From Paenibacillus sp. (GTDB taxonomy: Bacteria > Bacillota > Bacilli > Paenibacillales > YIM-B00363), in assembly GCF_031177825.1 (NCBI RefSeq), contig NZ_JAPSKE010000022.1:33780-97779 (forward strand): a stretch of DNA of 64,000 nucleotides. Reading direction: 5' to 3'. Below, piece after piece: positions 50,081 through 58,894 of the stretch. The notes beneath the pieces are model-generated. The model saw only the letters and a list, made by a program, of their open reading frames with translations, was not told the origin of the DNA and did no database searches. Position numbers and translations under genes: made by a program. Every line of letters starts with the position of its first letter. Within the stretch, counting starts at the first letter, position 1.

Positions 50081-51586
50081 TTATTCGCTTGCCGCGATCG
50101 CATCGCGATTCTCGTAGATGGACTTTAACGTGTGCAGCTCCAGACCGACCAGCTTAACCGCGCCGCCGACCGCGTATAGCTCAAGCCCCCTGCTAGCCGG
50201 GTCCGGGAACACCAAATCCGTCATGACGAGCTTGCCGTCGGCTGCAAACACTTCGACAGACGACCAGTCTACAAAAATCCGCAGCTTCACGCGCCCGTCT
50301 TTCGGCTGCATCGGCGCTCCATGCTTGCAGCCGAATTGCTTATGGAAATCCGTCGCCCCTGACTTCGTGCGATCGATGAACAGCGACTCCGCACGCACAT
50401 CATACGCGACGACCGTCTCTTCCCGGCTCGAAGCTCTCAGCTTGATTCCGAATTGCTCGGCATCCCCTAGTTCGAATTCAGCCTCGATTTCAAGCTGGTC
50501 CCCCCTCGCCCCGGACAAGAGGTTCGCGCCCGGCTCCACGCGGACATCGCGCCAACGGCGCGAGTGGAGTCGAAGGAGCTCCAGCTCCTTCGCGGGTTGC
50601 TGCGTCAACCGGACCCCTTCGGGCTCCTCCCGCAGGGTCAACTCGCGAGGCAGCGTCGCCGCGCTTCTCCACGACACCGTCGGCGTGAAATTCGCGTATT
50701 TCCAGTTGCTCATCCAACCGATAAACAGCCTCCGGCCGTCTTCCGCGGCAACGTCCGACCAGGTGACGCCGGCGTAATTGTCCCGGCCGTGATCAAGCCA
50801 CAGCACTGCCTCAGGCGCGGCATCGTTCGTGAACGTGCGCCCGTCGAAATCGCCGATAAAATATTGGGTTCTTGAACCTTCGGGGAGGTCCGGGTGGTCC
50901 CCTATGCTTACGATCAGCACCCATTTCGTTCGCTCGGGGTCCCCGTCCACCGGCAGCTCGAACAGATCCGGGCATTCCCAGACGCCGTCATGCGATCCTT
51001 CGGACGAACCGAACGCGCTCGAAAATGTCCACTGCAACAGATTCTTCGAGACGTAGAACCGTACGTGATCCCCGGAGGCTAGCACCATGACCCATTGTCC
51101 GTGCCGTCGATCCCAAAACACTTTCGGATCCCGGAAGTCCGTAATCGCTTCGTCGGCGCATACCGGGTTCCCCTCATACTTCATCCACGTTCTCCCTTTA
51201 TCCAAGCTATAAGCGATGCTCTGGCGCTGCCTCGGCCGCTCCGAGCCGGGGTACGTGTCCGCATGCGTGAAGATCGCCACCAAGCCCGGCTTTCCGGAGA
51301 AGAAACCTGTCGAATCGTTCCAATCGACGACCGCGCTTCCCGAGAAAATAAATCCGTGCTCATCCGGTTCCAGCGCGACCGGGAGATGCTCCCAATGGAC
51401 CAGATCGCGGCTGACCGCGTGCCCCCAGTGCATAGGGCCCCACGTCGTGCCTTTCGGGTGATGCTGATAAAACAGGTGGTACTCGCCTTCGTAATACACC
51501 ATTCCGTTCGGGTCGTTCATCCAATGGGCAGCCGGCGAGAAATGAAACTGCGGCCTGTAGGCTTCGTCGTATGTCTTGATCGTCAT
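50081..51586 (-). CDS. Canonical GH32 fructosidase (levanase/sucrase type)
   Basis: A 501-residue cytosolic enzyme with all canonical GH32 motifs: FHFSPAAHWMNDPNGMVYYEGEYHLFYQHHP (nucleophile Asp), FRDPKVFWD and WECPDLFELP (acid/base Glu), followed by the C-terminal beta-sandwich (VRAESLFIDRTKSG, IFVDWSSVEVFAADG). The size and missing signal peptide fit an intracellular exo-beta-fructosidase releasing fructose from levan/inulin oligomers or sucrose. Its start overlaps the stop of the fructokinase gene by 4 bp (ATGA), so fructose release and phosphorylation are translationally coupled. Confidence 0.92.
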   Translation of the reverse strand: MTIKTYDEAYRPQFHFSPAAHWMNDPNGMVYYEGEYHLFYQHHPKGTTWGPMHWGHAVSRDLVHWEHLPVALEPDEHGFIFSGSAVVDWNDSTGFFSGKPGLVAIFTHADTYPGSERPRQRQSIAYSLDKGRTWMKYEGNPVCADEAITDFRDPKVFWDRRHGQWVMVLASGDHVRFYVSKNLLQWTFSSAFGSSEGSHDGVWECPDLFELPVDGDPERTKWVLIVSIGDHPDLPEGSRTQYFIGDFDGRTFTNDAAPEAVLWLDHGRDNYAGVTWSDVAAEDGRRLFIGWMSNWKYANFTPTVSWRSAATLPRELTLREEPEGVRLTQQPAKELELLRLHSRRWRDVRVEPGANLLSGARGDQLEIEAEFELGDAEQFGIKLRASSREETVVAYDVRAESLFIDRTKSGATDFHKQFGCKHGAPMQPKDGRVKLRIFVDWSSVEVFAADGKLVMTDLVFPDPASRGLELYAVGGAVKLVGLELHTLKSIYENRDAIAASE

Positions 51587-52548
51587 CGTGTTCCCAGCAC
51601 CTTTCTGATATCATCCATGTCCGGCATCGCGGGAATCGCGCCCTTCTTCGTCGTGGCAAGCGCCCCCGCCGCATTGGCGAACGCGACCATGCGTTCCATT
51701 TCCGTTACCGAGATCTGCTCCAACCGGCCGTCCTTCTCCAACAGTTGAACCAGCATTCCCCCGAAAAATGCATCCCCGGCTCCCGTCGTATCCACCGTAC
51801 TGACTCGGAAGCCGGGAACCTCCCCGGAATCGGGACCGAACCGGTAATAACAGCCTTTCTCGCCCAGCGTAATCAAGATCAGCTTGACGCCATAGGTATC
51901 CGCAATATATTGAGAGCCTCTTTCAAGCTCTTTCGTTCCAACGATAAATTCCAACTCTTCTTCCGACAGCTTGACGACATCGGCTGTAGACAAGCCTTCG
52001 ATCATGCTTGCCCTCGCTTGGGAGAGATCGTCCCACAGCGATCTTCTAAGATTCGGATCGAACGTAATGAGGCTGCCCCCCGATTTGGCAAGCGCCAATG
52101 CGTCGATCGTCGCCGTTCGCGACGGTTCGTGCGTCATGGAGATCGAACCGAAGTGAAAAATCTTCGATCGGCGAATGCGCTCGCCGTCCACCTCATCGCT
52201 CCTCAGCATCATATCGGCGCCCGGCTTGCGATAGAAGCTGAATGAACGGTCGCCCGCCTCGTCCAAATGGACGAACGCCAGCGTCGTATTCGCTTCCTGA
52301 GACGCAATGACCCCCTGCGTGTCGATTCCGCAGTGCTTCAACGTTTCCGTTAAGAACGCCCCGAATGGATCATTCCCCACCTTGCTTAGGAACGCCGTTT
52401 TCTTGCCGAGCTTGGCTGCTGCCGCCAACACATTGGCCGGTGCGCCGCCGGGGTTGCTCTCGAACAGACGGTTCCCTTGATCTAGCGTCCCCGCCGGCGT
52501 GAAATCCACCAGCACTTCTCCCAATGCCGTAATATCGAAATCCAGCAT
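51583..52548 (-). CDS. PfkB-family fructokinase
   Basis: A 321-residue ribokinase-family sugar kinase with GEVLVDFTP and NPGGAPANVLAAAAKLG near the N-terminus (PfkB signature 1 region), the C-terminal signature DTTGAGDAFFGGML with the catalytic Asp, and DGERIRRSKIFHFGSISMT. The closest pattern is bacterial fructokinase (ATP:D-fructose 6-phosphotransferase). It would phosphorylate fructose made by the GH32 enzyme whose gene it overlaps. Confidence 0.9.
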   Translation of the reverse strand: MLDFDITALGEVLVDFTPAGTLDQGNRLFESNPGGAPANVLAAAAKLGKKTAFLSKVGNDPFGAFLTETLKHCGIDTQGVIASQEANTTLAFVHLDEAGDRSFSFYRKPGADMMLRSDEVDGERIRRSKIFHFGSISMTHEPSRTATIDALALAKSGGSLITFDPNLRRSLWDDLSQARASMIEGLSTADVVKLSEEELEFIVGTKELERGSQYIADTYGVKLILITLGEKGCYYRFGPDSGEVPGFRVSTVDTTGAGDAFFGGMLVQLLEKDGRLEQISVTEMERMVAFANAAGALATTKKGAIPAMPDMDDIRKVLGTR

Positions 52549-52600
52549 ATGTTCTCGCCCATCCGTTCCTTATCTTTTTCTTTGTTTTGCTGCGTGAGGC

Positions 52601-52642
52601 GCCGGAACGGAAATCGCCGCAAGTCCATCGTCCCGTTCCGGC
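52601..52642 (-). terminator. Hairpin after the fructan binding-protein gene
   Basis: GCCGGAACGG / CCGTTCCGGC 10-bp perfect stem around a 22-nt loop, 10 bp after the binding-protein stop, without a T-run. As in the galactoside locus, it probably stabilises the binding-protein message. Confidence 0.6.
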
Positions 52643-52652
52643 TATCGCTAGC

Positions 52653-54284
52653 TTAACCTTGCGCTTCTTTGTAACGATCCAAGCCCTTCTGGTAAATCTC
52701 CATCAACTCGTCAAGGCCCATGTCCTTTACTTGCTTCACGAAGCCGTCCCAGTCTTGGTCGATGTTGCCGTCCACGATGAACTTCGCGCGCTGCGTGTTC
52801 ACGAACTTCATCAAGTCCGGCTCGATCCGGTTGATGATCTCAAGCTCTTCCGGCAGGAAGAAGATCGACGGATAGTTTTCATCTTCCATGTAAGGCTCGT
52901 AGTACTTCTCGAGGTCAAGCTTCCGCTGCTTCGCGCGAGGCTCCATGTCGACGATCGTCTTGAAGTGATCGCTTGTAATGACGCCCGCGCCGTTCGGAGC
53001 GACCTGCTGGCGGAACTCGCCCATCGCTACGCCTTCCGGAAGCGGCAGGTTCACAAGCTTGCCGTTCGCATCCTTCTCATACACGATGCCGATCGGTCCC
53101 CAGTGAATTTGCGCAGCCATATAAGGCTCATACTGCTCGTCGATCCAGCGCATCGTCGCTTCCGGATGTTCGTTCGCCTTCGTGATCACGAACGTGCCGC
53201 GGCCAGGGCCGCCGCCGTTCCCGCGGCCGATCGTCCGATGCCCGTTCGGACCGACAAGCGGCGGAACGAGCGCGTAATCCTCCGCGCGGTCGGTACCTAC
53301 CACTTCTTCGATCTCCCACCATACGAACGAACCAAGCGAAGCGTCCGGCGTCTTCCCCTTCGCCAAATATTGCGGCGCGTCCTGCGTGAACGACTCCGGG
53401 TCGATAAGACCTTGTTTATACCATTTCTCGTGGAAGTACTTTACCGCTTCCTTATATTCCGGTTGAATCGCCGTGAAGATCACTTTGCCGTCTCTAACGA
53501 TGCGATGGTCGAGATTGTCCGGCAAGCCGAACGCCCCGAACAGTCCGCCGATATCCATACACCAACCCATATGCATGAAGCTGAGCGGAATTTCGTCAGC
53601 CTTGCCGTTGCCGTTAGGGTCTTGCGTCTTGAAGGCAACCAAAGCTTCCGTATATTCGTCAAGCGTCTCCGGGAACTTCAGCCCGAGCTTGTCGAGCCAC
53701 GCCGTATTGATCACGTGGAAGAACGGGTTCGTGCCGAGCTCGTTCTCCTCCCACGTCGGAAGGCCGTAAATATGTCCGTCCGGAGCGGTGATCGCCGCCT
53801 TCAGATCCGGTCTCTCCTCCATCAGCTTGCTTAGGTTCGGAGCATATTCCGCAATCAAATGCTCTAGCGGAATGATCGTGCCGTCTTTCCCGTGCGTAAT
53901 GAGTTCATAATCCGAGAAACCCGCTCCGTAGAATGCATCCGGCAAGTCGCCGCTTGCCAGCAGCAAATTTTTCTTCTCTTGATAATCCGTGTCCGGAATG
54001 TTATTCCACTCGATATGGACGTTCGTCGACGCTTCCAGCCGTTTGAAAATTTCCATCTCCCCGTACTCCGGGGCCAATTGCGTCTTCGGCGCGACCATCG
54101 TCAGGGTCAGCTTCTCGCCCACGATCGGGAGACCTTCTTTGTTAAGTGTAGCTTCCTGTGCGGTATTACCGGAAGTATCGCCGCCTCCGTTGTCCGAAGC
54201 GCCGCTTCCGCCCTTGGAGCATCCCGACACCACGACGGTTCCCGCCATCATGAGGAATAGGGCAGTCCTGAATGCCTTCTTCAT
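52653..54284 (-). CDS. Carbohydrate ABC importer, substrate-binding lipoprotein (fructan locus)
   Basis: A 543-residue family 1 solute-binding lipoprotein (signal ending VVSGC, Gly/Ser/Asn linker). Blocks such as LTMVAPKTQLAPEYGEMEIFKRLEASTNVHIEW and LASGDLPDAFYGAGFSDYELI are typical of the LplA group. It is followed by fructokinase and GH32 genes and preceded by two permease genes, so fructo-oligosaccharides are the probable cargo. No ATPase is encoded in the locus. Confidence 0.9.
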   Translation of the reverse strand: MKKAFRTALFLMMAGTVVVSGCSKGGSGASDNGGGDTSGNTAQEATLNKEGLPIVGEKLTLTMVAPKTQLAPEYGEMEIFKRLEASTNVHIEWNNIPDTDYQEKKNLLLASGDLPDAFYGAGFSDYELITHGKDGTIIPLEHLIAEYAPNLSKLMEERPDLKAAITAPDGHIYGLPTWEENELGTNPFFHVINTAWLDKLGLKFPETLDEYTEALVAFKTQDPNGNGKADEIPLSFMHMGWCMDIGGLFGAFGLPDNLDHRIVRDGKVIFTAIQPEYKEAVKYFHEKWYKQGLIDPESFTQDAPQYLAKGKTPDASLGSFVWWEIEEVVGTDRAEDYALVPPLVGPNGHRTIGRGNGGGPGRGTFVITKANEHPEATMRWIDEQYEPYMAAQIHWGPIGIVYEKDANGKLVNLPLPEGVAMGEFRQQVAPNGAGVITSDHFKTIVDMEPRAKQRKLDLEKYYEPYMEDENYPSIFFLPEELEIINRIEPDLMKFVNTQRAKFIVDGNIDQDWDGFVKQVKDMGLDELMEIYQKGLDRYKEAQG

Positions 54285-54371
54285 ATTTGCGTCCTCCTTT
54301 TTGAAAGAAACAACTGATTTATATAATCGCCCGAGAGGCCTTGCCCGGGGGACTATCGAATGGAATGTGTC

Positions 54372-55259
54372 TTACCCTTTGATCGAGCCGATCATGGCGC
54401 CCTTCACGAAATAGCGCTGAAGGAACGGATACAGGACCAATAGCGGCAAGCTTGCCACGATGATGACTCCGTATTTGATCAGCTCGGTCACCCGCAGCTT
54501 CGCCGCGTACGACTCGACGTCAATCATCATGTTCGAGCTCACCTGGTTTTGCACGAGGATATTTCGAAGCACCAGTTGAAGCGGGTATTTCGATTCTTCG
54601 TTCAGGTAAATCAAGGCGTCGAAGAACCCGTTCCAGAACCCCACCACATGAAACAGCACCATCACTGCGATAATCGGCTTCGACAGCGGCAAGACCATCT
54701 GCAAGAAAAACTTCGTATTACTGCATCCATCGATGAAAGCGGCTTCACGCATTTCATCGGGAATCGTGCTTTGAAAGAAGGTGCGAACGATGATGATGTT
54801 GAACACGCCCGCCGCTCCTGGAACGACTAACGCCCAGATCGTATTGATCATCCCGAGGTCCTTCACCAGAAGGTACGTCGGAATCAACCCGCCGTTGAAA
54901 AACATCGTGAACATAAAGAACCACATAAAGACATTCCTGCCGACGAAATCCTTCCGCGACAGCGGGTAGGCGGCGAGCAGCGTCAAGCCGACGCTGATGG
55001 CGGTGCCGACGACCGCGTAAAGGAGCGAGTTCGCATATCCGATCCAGATGATCGAGTCGTTGAAGATCCGTTGATATCCGTCGAAGGTGATGCCCTGCGG
55101 GTAAAGCCACACATCCCCCGAGTAAATCCGGTTTGGATCGCTGATGCTCGCGATGAGTACGAAGTACAGCGGATAAAGAATTAGCAGCATGCCGATCGTC
55201 AGCAGGGCGTAGTTCGTTACGTCGAACAAGAAGTCTCCCGCGGATCTCCTTCTTAACAT
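54372..55259 (-). CDS. Carbohydrate ABC importer permease (LplC-like, fructan locus)
   Basis: A 295-residue six-helix permease with REAAFIDGCSNTKFFLQMVLPLSKPIIAVMVLFHVV as the EAA loop and the usual LplC end PFLQRYFVKGAMIGSIKG. It lies 13 bp after its partner permease gene and 87 bp before the binding-protein gene. Confidence 0.93.
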   Translation of the reverse strand: MLRRRSAGDFLFDVTNYALLTIGMLLILYPLYFVLIASISDPNRIYSGDVWLYPQGITFDGYQRIFNDSIIWIGYANSLLYAVVGTAISVGLTLLAAYPLSRKDFVGRNVFMWFFMFTMFFNGGLIPTYLLVKDLGMINTIWALVVPGAAGVFNIIIVRTFFQSTIPDEMREAAFIDGCSNTKFFLQMVLPLSKPIIAVMVLFHVVGFWNGFFDALIYLNEESKYPLQLVLRNILVQNQVSSNMMIDVESYAAKLRVTELIKYGVIIVASLPLLVLYPFLQRYFVKGAMIGSIKG

Positions 55260-55272
55260 GTCAAGTTCCTCC

Positions 55273-56232
55273 TTACCACAAGCTGGTTTCCGTCAGTTTC
55301 TTGGCGATCCGGTTCACGCTTACCAGCAAAATGACGTTGATCGCCGAGTTAAACAATCCTACCGCTGCAGAGAAGCTGTACTGCGCCTTCTGAATCCCTT
55401 GCTCGTACACATAAGTCGGTATGATATTCGATGTCGCATAGTTGAGGTCGCTTTGCATCAGGAAAGCCTTTTCAAAACCAACGCTCATCATGTTGCCTAG
55501 CGCGAGAACGAGCAGGATAATAATCGTCGGTAAGATTCCCGGGATATCTACGTTCAGGATCCGCTGCATTTTGCTCGCACCGTCCATAATGGCCGCCTCG
55601 TGCAACTCCGGATTGACGCCGGCCAGCGCCGCCAAATAAATAATTGTCGCAAACCCCGTCTCCTGCCAAATTCCCGACAGCACGTATAGAGGTCTGAACC
55701 AATCTTCGTCCGCCATGAACAGGATCGGCTCCCCGCCGAAGAAGGCGACGATGTGATTGACGATCCCGCTGTTCGGGGACAAAAACACATGCAGCATCCC
55801 GACCAATACCACGGTGGATATAAAATGCGGCGCGTAGATTACCGTCTGCACGAATTTTTTGTACCGCTTCGCCAGCATCTGGTTCAGCATCAACGCGACG
55901 ATGATCGGCATCGGAAAGCCGAAAAGAAGCGAAAGCATGCTTAAGGAGAGCGTGTTTTGCATGATAGGCCAGAAATTGTACGATTCGAAGAAGCGGATAA
56001 AATGCTCGAACCCGACCCACTCGCTCTCCCAAATGCCGACGCTTGCCCGGAAATCCTTAAAGGCGATCTGGAGGCCGTACATCGGGTAATATTTAAAGAT
56101 GAGATAAAGGATCACCGTCGGCAGGATGAACAAGTAAAGCTCGTAATTTTGCTTCATTTTGACCCACGTTTTGTTTGACGACGGACTCGCTTTCACCATT
56201 GCCCGGGCCTCGCCGTTCGTCGAAAGGCTCAT
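55273..56232 (-). CDS. Carbohydrate ABC importer permease (LplB-like, fructan locus)
   Basis: A 319-residue six-helix permease with KYYPMYGLQIAFKDFRASVGIWESEWVGFEHFIRFF and HEAAIMDGASKMQRILNVDIPGILPTIIILLVLALGNMM. ATG 56232 is preferred to 56268 since GGGGGAG lies 5-6 nt upstream and the longer frame would read through the operator region. It is the first structural gene of the fructan operon, directly behind two GAAACGTTTC operators. Confidence 0.92.
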   Translation of the reverse strand: MSLSTNGEARAMVKASPSSNKTWVKMKQNYELYLFILPTVILYLIFKYYPMYGLQIAFKDFRASVGIWESEWVGFEHFIRFFESYNFWPIMQNTLSLSMLSLLFGFPMPIIVALMLNQMLAKRYKKFVQTVIYAPHFISTVVLVGMLHVFLSPNSGIVNHIVAFFGGEPILFMADEDWFRPLYVLSGIWQETGFATIIYLAALAGVNPELHEAAIMDGASKMQRILNVDIPGILPTIIILLVLALGNMMSVGFEKAFLMQSDLNYATSNIIPTYVYEQGIQKAQYSFSAAVGLFNSAINVILLVSVNRIAKKLTETSLW

Positions 56233-56253
56233 TCGATCTCCCCCATTGGTAGT

Positions 56254-56312
56254 TTGAAACGTTTCCAATTGTTTTGAAACGTTTCCAATAATATCTACGT
56301 GAAACGTTCATC
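56254..56312. promoter_or_regulatory. Double GAAACGTTTC operator upstream of the fructan importer
   Basis: Two identical TTGAAACGTTTCCAA sites (56254-56268 and 56274-56288, centres 20 bp apart) and a third partial site TGAAACGTTCA (56300-56310) fill the gap between the LacI gene and the first permease gene. A TATTAT -10-like element (about 56288-56294) overlaps the edge of the second site. Cooperative binding of a LacI-type dimer on one DNA face is expected. Confidence 0.8.
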
Positions 56313-56327
56313 GGCGGTGAAGCACCC

Positions 56328-57299
56328 TTAGGTCGTCTCGCCCGCTCTGAACGTAACTGGGATTCTGTATGTCTCTTGGTCCAATGAATCGCCGCCGATT
56401 TTCTTCAGAAGAAGCTTAACCGCCGTACGCGCCATCTCCTCCACCGGCTGCCGAATCGTCGATAAGACGGGATGAAAATACGGATGGTCTTGAATACCGT
56501 CGTAACCGATGACTCGAATATCCGACGGGACCTTTACGCCTGCGGCTTTGGCGATTTCAATAAACCTCGCGGCTACCATATCCGTGATCGCGAATACGCC
56601 GTCCACATCCTTATGCGTTTCGAGAAACTGGCGGAATGTGTCGTCGTTCAACAATGCATCGTCCGACTCCGCTTCGAAGACGATATGCTCCACGCCCATC
56701 GTGTTCGCTTCATGCACGAAGCCTTGCTTTCGCAGCATCGTTTCGCTGTAAGCCATAGGCACGCTGCCCAAGAACGCCGGCTTTTGCGCTCCGGCCTTCA
56801 CTAGCTCTCTCAATGCCATGCAGCCCCCGCCGAAATTATCCGAGGTCACGCAAGTGATTTCTTTCATGAAATGGCGATCGATGCTAATGATCGGGATCCC
56901 GCTGCTGACGCTGTCCTCGATATCGTTGTAGGTAATGCCGACGATACCGGCGACCTTATTTTGCTGCAGCATATCGAAGTAATAAAGCTCTTTCTCCGGC
57001 TTCCCCCCGCTGTTGCACAGCATGAGCTTAAACCCCTCTTGGTCCAACTCGTCCTCGATGTAATACGCGAGTTCCGAGAAGAACGGATGCCAGATGCTCG
57101 GCAGCAAAAGCGCGACCATCTTCGATTTCTGCATTTTGAAATTTCGCGCCACTTCGTTCGGCACATAATTTAGTTGCTCGATCGCCGCCAGCACCTTATT
57201 GCGCGTTACCGGCTTCACCGCTCCGGCATTGTTGATCACTCTAGACACGGTACCGACAGCGACACCGGCCAAATTCGCGACATCCTTAATGCTGGTCAT
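56328..57299 (-). CDS. LacI-family repressor of the fructan locus
   Basis: A 323-residue regulator with N-terminal helix-turn-helix and hinge (MTSIKDVANLAGVAVGTVSRVINNAGAVKPVTRNKVLAAIEQLNYVPNEVAR) and a periplasmic-binding-like sensor domain ending in IGYDGIQDHPYFHPVLSTIRQPVEEMARTAVKLLLKKI. ATG 57299 has GGAGG 7 nt upstream; the longer frame starts at 57329. The gene sits directly upstream of the importer, and identical palindromes lie at its own promoter, at the importer promoter and before the large GH32 gene, so it likely regulates all of them. Its effector is probably fructose, a fructose phosphate or a short fructan. Confidence 0.93.
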   Translation of the reverse strand: MTSIKDVANLAGVAVGTVSRVINNAGAVKPVTRNKVLAAIEQLNYVPNEVARNFKMQKSKMVALLLPSIWHPFFSELAYYIEDELDQEGFKLMLCNSGGKPEKELYYFDMLQQNKVAGIVGITYNDIEDSVSSGIPIISIDRHFMKEITCVTSDNFGGGCMALRELVKAGAQKPAFLGSVPMAYSETMLRKQGFVHEANTMGVEHIVFEAESDDALLNDDTFRQFLETHKDVDGVFAITDMVAARFIEIAKAAGVKVPSDIRVIGYDGIQDHPYFHPVLSTIRQPVEEMARTAVKLLLKKIGGDSLDQETYRIPVTFRAGETT

Positions 57300-57340
57300 G
57301 CTGTTACCTCCGCTGCTGTCCTTGATCATCTAACGATTTG

Positions 57341-57392
57341 ATCATAACACCAGTTTGGAAACGTTTCAATAGTTATTTTTGAAACGTTTTCA
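57341..57392 (-). promoter_or_regulatory. Autoregulated promoter of the LacI-type gene
   Basis: On the minus strand TTGAAA (57364-57369) and TATGAT (57341-57346) are 17 bp apart; the -35 is itself half of a GAAACGTTTC palindrome (57358-57367). A second, slightly degenerate site lies at 57379-57392, centre 23 bp away. Binding at the -35 would block RNA polymerase, giving negative autoregulation. Confidence 0.82.
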
Positions 57393-57522
57393 TAAGCGTG
57401 CTGGATTCATATTCTTATTACCTCCTTTGTGTGTGTAAATGGGTCAGACGAATACATCCCGGTAGCTTTATTTGCCAATCCAATCGTATTCCATCGCTTT
57501 CAAGCCATCTCCCTGAACAATG

Positions 57523-57547
57523 GAAAAAGGCCGCCGAGGCAGCCTTT
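57523..57547 (-). terminator. Terminator of the MFS exporter gene
   Basis: AAAGGCtGCC / GGCgGCCTTT pairing followed by TTTCC on the minus strand, 25 bp after the MFS stop. Confidence 0.7.
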
Positions 57548-57571
57548 ATTTATTGCGATTGTGTCACTTCT

Positions 57572-58792
57572 CTACATTGCATCCCCTGTCTTCGTGGGCG
57601 AAACGTGCTTAGACCTTACCAGTAAGAAGTATGCGAGTATTGCACTGGCGCTCGACAATAAGATAATGACGCCCAACGGAACGGCAGTGTCTTCTCCCGC
57701 TATGCCAACCAACGGAGCGACGACCGCGCCTAGCAGGAATGGAATGACGCCAAGCATCGCGGCGGCGCTGCCGGCCATGCGAGCTTGACTCTCCATCGCA
57801 AGAGGGAATGCAGCCGTCGATGTAATACCGATTGCGGCTACAAAGAAAAACAATGGGATCACCAATGTGAAGAGCGGTCCATGGACGATGGCTACCACTA
57901 AGACAGCGACGCTTGCCAATAAGGCAAGCCATAAACCGAATATCAGAAAGGAGCGTTCGGATACGCGATGCGCCATTCGTCCGACGATTTGAGAGCCGAT
58001 GATCAGGCTGATGCCGTTCGAACCGAACAAAAGAGCGAATACGGTGGGTGTGACCCCATAAATATTTTGATAAATAAAGGGCGTTCCCGAAACATACGCG
58101 AAAACCCCCGCGATCATAATGCCCTGCGTCAGCATGTAGCCTAAAAACTGACGATCTCGCAAAAGCAAACCAAAGCTGCGCAGCTGATGCGCGAAATTTG
58201 TAGGACTACGGCGATCGGATGGCAGCGTCTCCCGCAAACGCCATTTGGTCATGATCAATAAGTACGTTCCTAACAGAGCTAACGCGATAAACACACCGAT
58301 CCATGTCGTGAAACTAAGAACTCCGCTGCCCGCAACCGGAGCCACGAGAGGCCCTAGATTGCTTACGACCAAAAGCAACGAGAAAAATTTAGTGAGCTCT
58401 TTCCCGCTGTACAGGTCCCGTGCGATCGCGCGAGAAATGACAATGCCCGCCGAAGCGGCAAACCCCTGCACAAACCGGAATACGATCAACAGCCCCATAT
58501 TCGGCGAGAATGCGCAAGCTAACGAGGAGGCTACGTAAACGACCATGGAAATAAGCAAGGGAGATCGTCTGCCGTATACGTCGCTCAAGGAGCCCATCAC
58601 AAGTTGGCCTACGCCAAGTCCAAGTAAACAAGCGGTGAGACTGAACTGAACGAGCGACGCCGTCGAATCGAATCGCTTCACAATCTCCGGGAATGCCGGT
58701 AAATACATATCGATCGTAAAAGGACCGAGTGTCGAAAATAATCCCAGCAGCAAAGCCAGTCTGACCGCATGCCGGTTGTTTTTATTGCTCAT
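57572..58792 (-). CDS. MFS exporter, Bcr/CflA subfamily
   Basis: A 406-residue transporter with 12 predicted membrane segments, the MFS motif A in loop 2-3 (GSLSDVYGRRSPLL) and the Bcr/CflA-type start FTIDMYLPAFPEIVKRFDSTASLVQFSLTACLLGLGVGQLV. Family members are proton-driven drug efflux pumps of bicyclomycin/chloramphenicol-resistance type. It lies after a zinc alcohol dehydrogenase gene on the same strand with a terminator between, so separate transcription is likely. Substrate unknown. Confidence 0.9.
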   Translation of the reverse strand: MSNKNNRHAVRLALLLGLFSTLGPFTIDMYLPAFPEIVKRFDSTASLVQFSLTACLLGLGVGQLVMGSLSDVYGRRSPLLISMVVYVASSLACAFSPNMGLLIVFRFVQGFAASAGIVISRAIARDLYSGKELTKFFSLLLVVSNLGPLVAPVAGSGVLSFTTWIGVFIALALLGTYLLIMTKWRLRETLPSDRRSPTNFAHQLRSFGLLLRDRQFLGYMLTQGIMIAGVFAYVSGTPFIYQNIYGVTPTVFALLFGSNGISLIIGSQIVGRMAHRVSERSFLIFGLWLALLASVAVLVVAIVHGPLFTLVIPLFFFVAAIGITSTAAFPLAMESQARMAGSAAAMLGVIPFLLGAVVAPLVGIAGEDTAVPLGVIILLSSASAILAYFLLVRSKHVSPTKTGDAM

Positions 58793-58841
58793 ATTATAGA
58801 GAATCTCCTTGTTTTCTGTTCATTCGTGCGAACTCTCCAAC

Positions 58842-58872
58842 GAAAGAGGCACACCCATGTAGGCGTGCCCCT
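58842..58872 (-). terminator. Terminator of the alcohol dehydrogenase gene
   Basis: AGGGGCACgCC / GGgtGTGCCTCT stem followed by TTTCG on the minus strand, 23 bp after the gene. Confidence 0.72.
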
Positions 58873-58894
58873 AATATTTCACCAGGATGAATCG

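Noticed and set aside
46209..57392. GAAACGTTTC sites as plain CcpA cre sites
   Set aside because: They resemble cre (TGWAANCGNTNWCA), but their placement at a local LacI-type gene and its targets, and paired spacing, favour the local regulator; CcpA cannot be excluded.
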